From assembly GCA_963922585.1 (NCBI GenBank), contig CAWUIK010000113.1, positions 1 to 6,916 of the forward strand: 6,916 nucleotides of DNA. Direction: 5' to 3'. The position numbers and the translations under genes were made by a program. Source of the DNA: Parvicella sp963922585 (GTDB lineage Bacteria > Bacteroidota > Bacteroidia > Flavobacteriales_D > Parvicellaceae). The notes under the pieces were generated by a model. That model worked only from the letters and a program-made list of their open reading frames with translations. It was not told the origin of the DNA and ran no database searches. Each line of letters starts with the position of its first letter. Positions within the stretch are counted from its first letter, which is position 1. Positions 3,845 through 6,916 of the stretch are shown piece by piece.

Positions 3845-5648
3845 TTTTTTTCGACATGGTTCAGGTTTGTCAAAAGGTTGTCTTGATTATTTATTGGGTG
3901 AAGATCGAGAACGAGAACATGCACAGGTTTTAAGTGGTGATGTAGAGCTAACAGCGCAATTGATTGATAGCAGTCCTTTTGCCAAAAAATATACTTCAGG
4001 TTGTTTGTCTTTTTATGAACATGATTTATCTGATCAGGATAAACAGCAGATCATGCAAAATTTTGAGGAATGTTTATTCCCTGGACTAGATAAAGACCAA
4101 TATCAAATTTTATGGGTACAGCACCAAGACAAAGTTAATCAGGACACAGGTGAGACAAGGCTTGAGCTTAATTTTGTGATTCCTAATGTTGAGCTTTCAA
4201 CAGGAAAACGATTACAGCCATTTTATGCGCCAGTCGATTTAGATCGAGTTGACCTATTTAAGCAGATCACCAATACCGAGCATTCACTGTATGACCCCGA
4301 TGATCCTGAGCATCGACAGCTATTTTTAAATAAAAAGAACCTACCCAAAGATATTAAGGATTTTAAAGAGCAGTTACATCAACGTGTTTATCGAGCGGTT
4401 GCCAATGGTGAAGTTGCCGATCGGCAAGAATTGGTGAAATGGCTTGAATTGAATCAAATCAATGTCACCCGACAAGTAAAAAATTCCATATCCATTGAAA
4501 ACCCATATGAGGGCGCAAAACGTCCCATCCGTTTAGAGGGCGAGATTTATGAGCAAGGCTTTAGAGCTACTGGCGAATATCGACAAGAAGTACAACAACG
4601 AATTGAAGAATACAGAGGAACAACTTCTGAGCGGTATCGAGCAAACGTCACAGACTATCAGAGACAGCTTGAACACAAGAGCCAATATCACAGCGACCGC
4701 TATCCAACAGTCGGACGAGAAAATAGCCCAGAGCATTCAAAACAACGCCCAGACGGTCGAGAAGCAGTTGAGCCAGTATCAAGCCTTGTTGCAATCGAAA
4801 TTGAGCCATTTAACGCAATTAAACGAGCAGATACAGAGCCAAGAACAGCAAGCCCAGAATCAAGCCGTACAGAAAAAACTTACCATTTTGAATATGGGAC
4901 TGATTTCAGCAGCAGTTATTTTGCTTATAGCGATTTTCTCGCTTGGTCTCGTCACCAAAAACAAGTACAGCGAGATGCAGACTCTAAATACCGTAATCAA
5001 CGAGAAACAAATGAGAGTCGACCATTTGAACCGATCGGGGGGCAGTTTGACGATCAGCACATGCAAGCGACCAGACAGCAAAGCACAACGTCTCTGTATT
5101 CAGATCAACAAGAATGCAGGGGAATGGCAGAACGGTTACATGATTCCAATGGGGTACTAAACGATGACCGAATTAGAAACACAATTATTGAAAATCATCG
5201 AAGAACAACAGCAACAATTAATGCAACAACAAACGCAGTTGAAGCAGCAACAGCAAGCTTTAGACACAATGCAAACCAAGATTATCCAAGCCTTGTCAGC
5301 TCAATCAAAGGCAATCGAGAGCGATCAGCAAAGCTTACAGCAAGCACAGAAATCATTAGCGATAATACAGAAGCAATTTCACGAGCTAGAACGCAGTACA
5401 GCAAGCTATACCGAGCAGATCAATGGCAAAGTCCGAGAAATGAGCCAGATTACAGCCAACAACGAAGAAGTGCTGGAGAGAATCTCAACCATACAGCATT
5501 CAGTCTCGTTGCAAGTGACCAAAGCGCAGCAGAATTTGCTCGCAACATCCGAGATATTGAAAAAAATCTCGTCCAGATGAATGAGCGTAAACAAGAGATA
5601 GAAAAACCTCGACCTAAGCAAGATCAAGGAATGGATTTAGAATTTTAG
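3834..5648 (+). CDS. mobA: MobA relaxase, MOB(HEN)/MOB(P5) type
   Basis: This 604-residue relaxase should nick one strand at oriT, stay bound to the 5' end and lead it to the recipient through a type IV secretion system supplied by another plasmid. The likely catalytic Tyr is Y19 in GCLDYLLGEDR. The HEN signature is present: H97 in WVQHQDK, and E111 and N113 in RLELNFVIPNVEL. This replaces the three-histidine motif of most relaxases and is the hallmark of ColE1 MbeA, where I recall Y19 and H97 at the same positions. The relaxase domain fills roughly residues 1-230; the rest is rich in Gln, Arg, Ser and Glu and looks disordered, as expected where two other genes are encoded in a second frame. 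The start overlaps mobC. No type IV secretion or coupling protein gene is present, so the plasmid is mobilisable, not self-transmissible. Confidence 0.93.
   Translation: MIVDFFRHGSGLSKGCLDYLLGEDREREHAQVLSGDVELTAQLIDSSPFAKKYTSGCLSFYEHDLSDQDKQQIMQNFEECLFPGLDKDQYQILWVQHQDKVNQDTGETRLELNFVIPNVELSTGKRLQPFYAPVDLDRVDLFKQITNTEHSLYDPDDPEHRQLFLNKKNLPKDIKDFKEQLHQRVYRAVANGEVADRQELVKWLELNQINVTRQVKNSISIENPYEGAKRPIRLEGEIYEQGFRATGEYRQEVQQRIEEYRGTTSERYRANVTDYQRQLEHKSQYHSDRYPTVGRENSPEHSKQRPDGREAVEPVSSLVAIEIEPFNAIKRADTEPRTASPESSRTEKTYHFEYGTDFSSSYFAYSDFLAWSRHQKQVQRDADSKYRNQRETNESRPFEPIGGQFDDQHMQATRQQSTTSLYSDQQECRGMAERLHDSNGVLNDDRIRNTIIENHRRTTATINATTNAVEAATASFRHNANQDYPSLVSSIKGNRERSAKLTASTEIISDNTEAISRARTQYSKLYRADQWQSPRNEPDYSQQRRSAGENLNHTAFSLVASDQSAAEFARNIRDIEKNLVQMNERKQEIEKPRPKQDQGMDLEF
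4549..5160 (+). CDS. mobB: MobB-like mobilisation protein nested in mobA
   Basis: A 203-residue ORF lies wholly inside mobA, in the +1 frame. Residues 1-105 form a long coiled-coil-like helix rich in Gln, Asn and Ser; one membrane segment (about 114-136, LNMGLISAAVILLIAIFSLG) follows, then a short domain with Cys172 and Cys183. The ribosome site is plausible: AGAGGGCGAG just before the ATG. ColE1 encodes mbeB and mbeD in the same way, inside mbeA; MbeB is membrane-associated and stabilises the relaxosome. The coherent coiled coil plus membrane span is not expected from a random shadow frame. It is followed after three bases by the next nested gene. Confidence 0.8.
   Translation: MSKALELLANIDKKYNNELKNTEEQLLSGIEQTSQTIRDSLNTRANITATAIQQSDEKIAQSIQNNAQTVEKQLSQYQALLQSKLSHLTQLNEQIQSQEQQAQNQAVQKKLTILNMGLISAAVILLIAIFSLGLVTKNKYSEMQTLNTVINEKQMRVDHLNRSGGSLTISTCKRPDSKAQRLCIQINKNAGEWQNGYMIPMGY
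5164..5580 (+). CDS. mobD: MobD-like coiled-coil protein nested in mobA
   Basis: A 138-residue ORF lies in the same frame as the preceding nested gene; its ATG comes three bases after that gene's TAA, so reinitiation is likely. The product is almost all one long coiled coil, Gln-rich at the start (QQQQLMQQQTQLKQQQQ) and with no membrane segment. ColE1 mbeD is a shorter coiled-coil gene in the equivalent place and has been linked to entry exclusion. The mobA frame continues through and ends 68 bases later. Function is inferred from position and fold type. Confidence 0.75.
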   Translation: MTELETQLLKIIEEQQQQLMQQQTQLKQQQQALDTMQTKIIQALSAQSKAIESDQQSLQQAQKSLAIIQKQFHELERSTASYTEQINGKVREMSQITANNEEVLERISTIQHSVSLQVTKAQQNLLATSEILKKISSR

Positions 5649-5714
5649 ATATGAAATTATTCAAAAAAAATATATAAATGTAATTGAGCAACTTTTACTT
5701 AAGGATATAAATTT

Positions 5715-5804
5715 ATGTTTATCTATTTTGGTCGTTATCCAACATGTAACTATTGTGGTGGACCATGTAGTGGTCCTGGCGAAAGCTGTCCTAATTGTGA
5801 TTAA
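5715..5804 (+). CDS. Cysteine-rich microprotein, 29 aa
   Basis: The ORF reads MFIYFGRYPT, then CNYCGGPCSGPGESCPNC and a final Asp. Five of the last 19 residues are Cys, at 11, 14, 18, 25 and 28, as two CxxC knuckles with one Cys between. AAGGA lies 9 nt before the ATG, and the gene ends just before a palindromic terminator, so expression is credible. Two CxxC pairs suggest a tiny zinc- or iron-binding ribbon; alternatively it could be a second substrate peptide for the radical SAM cassette, to which it is convergent. It starts 66 nt after mobA ends. I do not recognise it. Confidence 0.65.
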   Translation: MFIYFGRYPTCNYCGGPCSGPGESCPNCD

Positions 5805-5814
5805 TTTTTTATTT

Positions 5815-5840
5815 CCTTGTTTAAATTAATTTAAACAAGG
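5815..5840. terminator. 26-bp perfect palindrome, shared terminator
   Basis: CCTTGTTTAAA and TTTAAACAAGG flank TTAA; all 26 bases are symmetric. It lies between the stop of the cysteine-rich ORF (5804) and the stop of the leftward ycgG-like gene (5845). Rightward it is followed by ACTTTTAAC; leftward by AAATAAAAAA, so the U-tract is better for the rightward gene. A bidirectional terminator between convergent genes is the simplest reading. Confidence 0.65.
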
Positions 5841-5844
5841 ACTT

Positions 5845-6519
5845 TTAACTTTCATTAGGATGAATTGGGTCGAAACCTAAATATTGTATTGCATTGATTC
5901 CACTACTCTTTTCTGACAAAAAAAAGGGTCTTTTGAAATTATATATTTTGTCAATTCTATTATGAGTAGCCTTTCTTGTTTTTTCATAAAAGTTATTAGG
6001 ATGTTGTTTGAGTAAATCAAAAGTTTGATTAGGTTGAAATGCAATTATTGATATGTTTGCTCGTCGTATAGTAGATATGTGTTCTGGACAAAGAAATACA
6101 GGAAACCAAATATCGCTATCTAAAGAAAACTGAAAATTATTTTTCAATATATCATTTTTAGTAATAGTTTCATTTGTTGAATCATACTCTTTTAGCTTTA
6201 TTAAGAAAGAGAAAATAAACTCTTTAAGAAATTCTGGAGACGTTTCTTGAGGACTTTTAATAACTAAAATTATGGTATAAAAATTCTTTTCTTTATTATA
6301 TTTTTTTATATATTTCGAAAAATTAGAGAGTTGGTTATATATTTTTGAATATTCTCTTTCTTCTAAATTACTTGCATCATATACGTACATATGATTTTTG
6401 TGGAAAGAGTTCATAGCAAAAAGACAAGGAAATTTTTTAGATGTAAGTAAAGATTCTAGATCTTTAAATAATTCTATATTATTTTTATAGATTTCTGAAA
6501 TATTGCAAAAATCTTTCAT
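5845..6519 (-). CDS. YqcI/YcgG-family protein, putative heme-dependent guanidino N-hydroxylase
   Basis: The 224-residue product shows the landmarks of the YqcI/YcgG family: FPCLFA at 30-35, the central PEHISTIRRANISIIAFQP at 145-163 (family pattern Pro-x-His, Arg-Arg, then Phe-Gln-Pro) and TFD just after. Characterised relatives are DcsA of the D-cycloserine pathway, which hydroxylates the guanidino nitrogen of arginine, and GntA of guanitoxin synthesis, which hydroxylates a cyclic arginine derivative; both use heme. His147 is a candidate heme ligand by motif position. The ATG overlaps the TGA of the radical SAM gene as ATGA, so the two are coupled and likely act on one product. The precursor peptide has a single arginine, at its C-terminus, which makes it a natural candidate substrate; this is inference. 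The family call is made from motifs by eye and is moderately firm. Confidence 0.75.
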   Translation of the reverse strand: MKDFCNISEIYKNNIELFKDLESLLTSKKFPCLFAMNSFHKNHMYVYDASNLEEREYSKIYNQLSNFSKYIKKYNKEKNFYTIILVIKSPQETSPEFLKEFIFSFLIKLKEYDSTNETITKNDILKNNFQFSLDSDIWFPVFLCPEHISTIRRANISIIAFQPNQTFDLLKQHPNNFYEKTRKATHNRIDKIYNFKRPFFLSEKSSGINAIQYLGFDPIHPNES

Positions 6520-6916
6520 TTTAAGTCTGAAAATTTAATATTTATTTCTGATAAATCTATATAAAGTTTTAATGCTAAAAAGAATTCTTCTCTAAAATTG
6601 TTACAGATTTGAGAGTGCTGTGAACTAAATGTACCATCATAATAAAAAGATGCAGGGCATAATTCACAAAAATTATATGCTAAACATTGAGAGCATGAGT
6701 CTGTTTTATTCTCATAAAACTCTTTTTGGATAGCTTCAGATTCTTTTAGAAGATCATTTTCATCTTTAACTTTCTTATAAGATGAAATTCTTTCACAAAA
6801 CTGAATATCTCCATTTGATCTCAGATATGTTCGATTGACAAACGGAACACATTTTTTTTTACCATTCTGAGCTTCATTCCCTAATTTTCTAAATGCTATT
6901 TTTTTTACTAAAGGTA
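6516..6916 (-). CDS. Radical SAM/SPASM peptide maturase, C-terminal part (joins to base 947-1)
   Basis: This is the downstream end of the gene that starts at 947. Bases 6862-6916 repeat 1-55, so the true continuation is 6861-6516. It encodes residues 316-430 with a SPASM domain: C320, C338, C372, C375, C381, C384 and C402, in the pattern C-x17-C ... C-x2-C-x5-C-x2-C ... C. Seven cysteines would hold one or two auxiliary iron-sulfur clusters, typical of peptide-modifying enzymes. NGDIQFC is the usual strand around the second Cys. The TGA at 6518-6516 overlaps the next ATG. Joined, the coding sequence is 1293 nt without internal stops. Confidence 0.92.
   Translation of the reverse strand, partial: PLVKKIAFRKLGNEAQNGKKKCVPFVNRTYLRSNGDIQFCERISSYKKVKDENDLLKESEAIQKEFYENKTDSCSQCLAYNFCELCPASFYYDGTFSSQHSQICNNFREEFFLALKLYIDLSEINIKFSDLK
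6862..6916. repeat. Terminal redundancy, copy 2 (circular overlap)
   Basis: These bases are identical to 1-55 and should be counted once. Removing them gives a 6861-bp circle. Confidence 0.93.

Noticed and set aside
4533..4736. Leftward frames opposite mobA (4736-4533, 5081-4860, 5627-5406)
   Set aside because: They are antisense shadows of the nested coiled-coil genes. Their hydrophobic composition is what the reverse complement of Gln/Lys/Glu-rich codons gives.

Overview
The two ends of the window are identical: bases 1-55 equal bases 6862-6916. The simplest reading is a complete circular plasmid of 6861 bp, cut inside a gene and carrying a 55-base assembly overlap. The gene content is that of a small mobilisable plasmid of a low-GC gammaproteobacterium. 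I infer Acinetobacter or a relative from the combination of a MOB(HEN)-type mobC-mobA block, a DUF1778/GNAT toxin-antitoxin pair and the absence of a Rep protein (as in the pRAY-like group), but no gene here proves the genus.

Layout. (1) An AT-rich peptide-modification cassette runs leftward across the cut: a 24-residue precursor (1037-963), a 430-residue radical SAM/SPASM enzyme (947-1 continuing at 6861-6516) and a YqcI/YcgG-family protein (6519-5845) that overlaps it by ATGA. (2) A divergent gene of unknown function (1108-1425) ends in a terminator stem shared with (3) a TacA/TacT-like antitoxin-toxin pair (2262-1467). (4) A 1.17-kb gene-free segment (2263-3433) holds a possible operator, a strong terminator, a nested long inverted repeat, repeated TGCTTCCAACA words and a GC-richer block folding into long hairpins. 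It is the only place where an origin could lie, and I infer an RNA-primed oriV. (5) An oriT-like repeat region leads into mobC-mobA (3434-5648), with two further genes, mobB-like and mobD-like, nested inside mobA in another frame, as in ColE1. (6) A 29-residue cysteine-rich microprotein (5715-5804) lies convergent to the cassette and shares a 26-bp perfect palindrome with it as terminator.

How the parts work together. The mob block and oriT let a helper plasmid move the replicon, the toxin-antitoxin pair stabilises it, and the RiPP-type cassette is the cargo. The most interesting proposal is that the radical SAM enzyme modifies the short peptide and the YcgG-type protein, whose characterised relatives DcsA and GntA are heme enzymes that N-hydroxylate guanidino groups, acts on the peptide's only arginine, its last residue. 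Family assignments rest on motifs seen by eye; the chemistry is inference.
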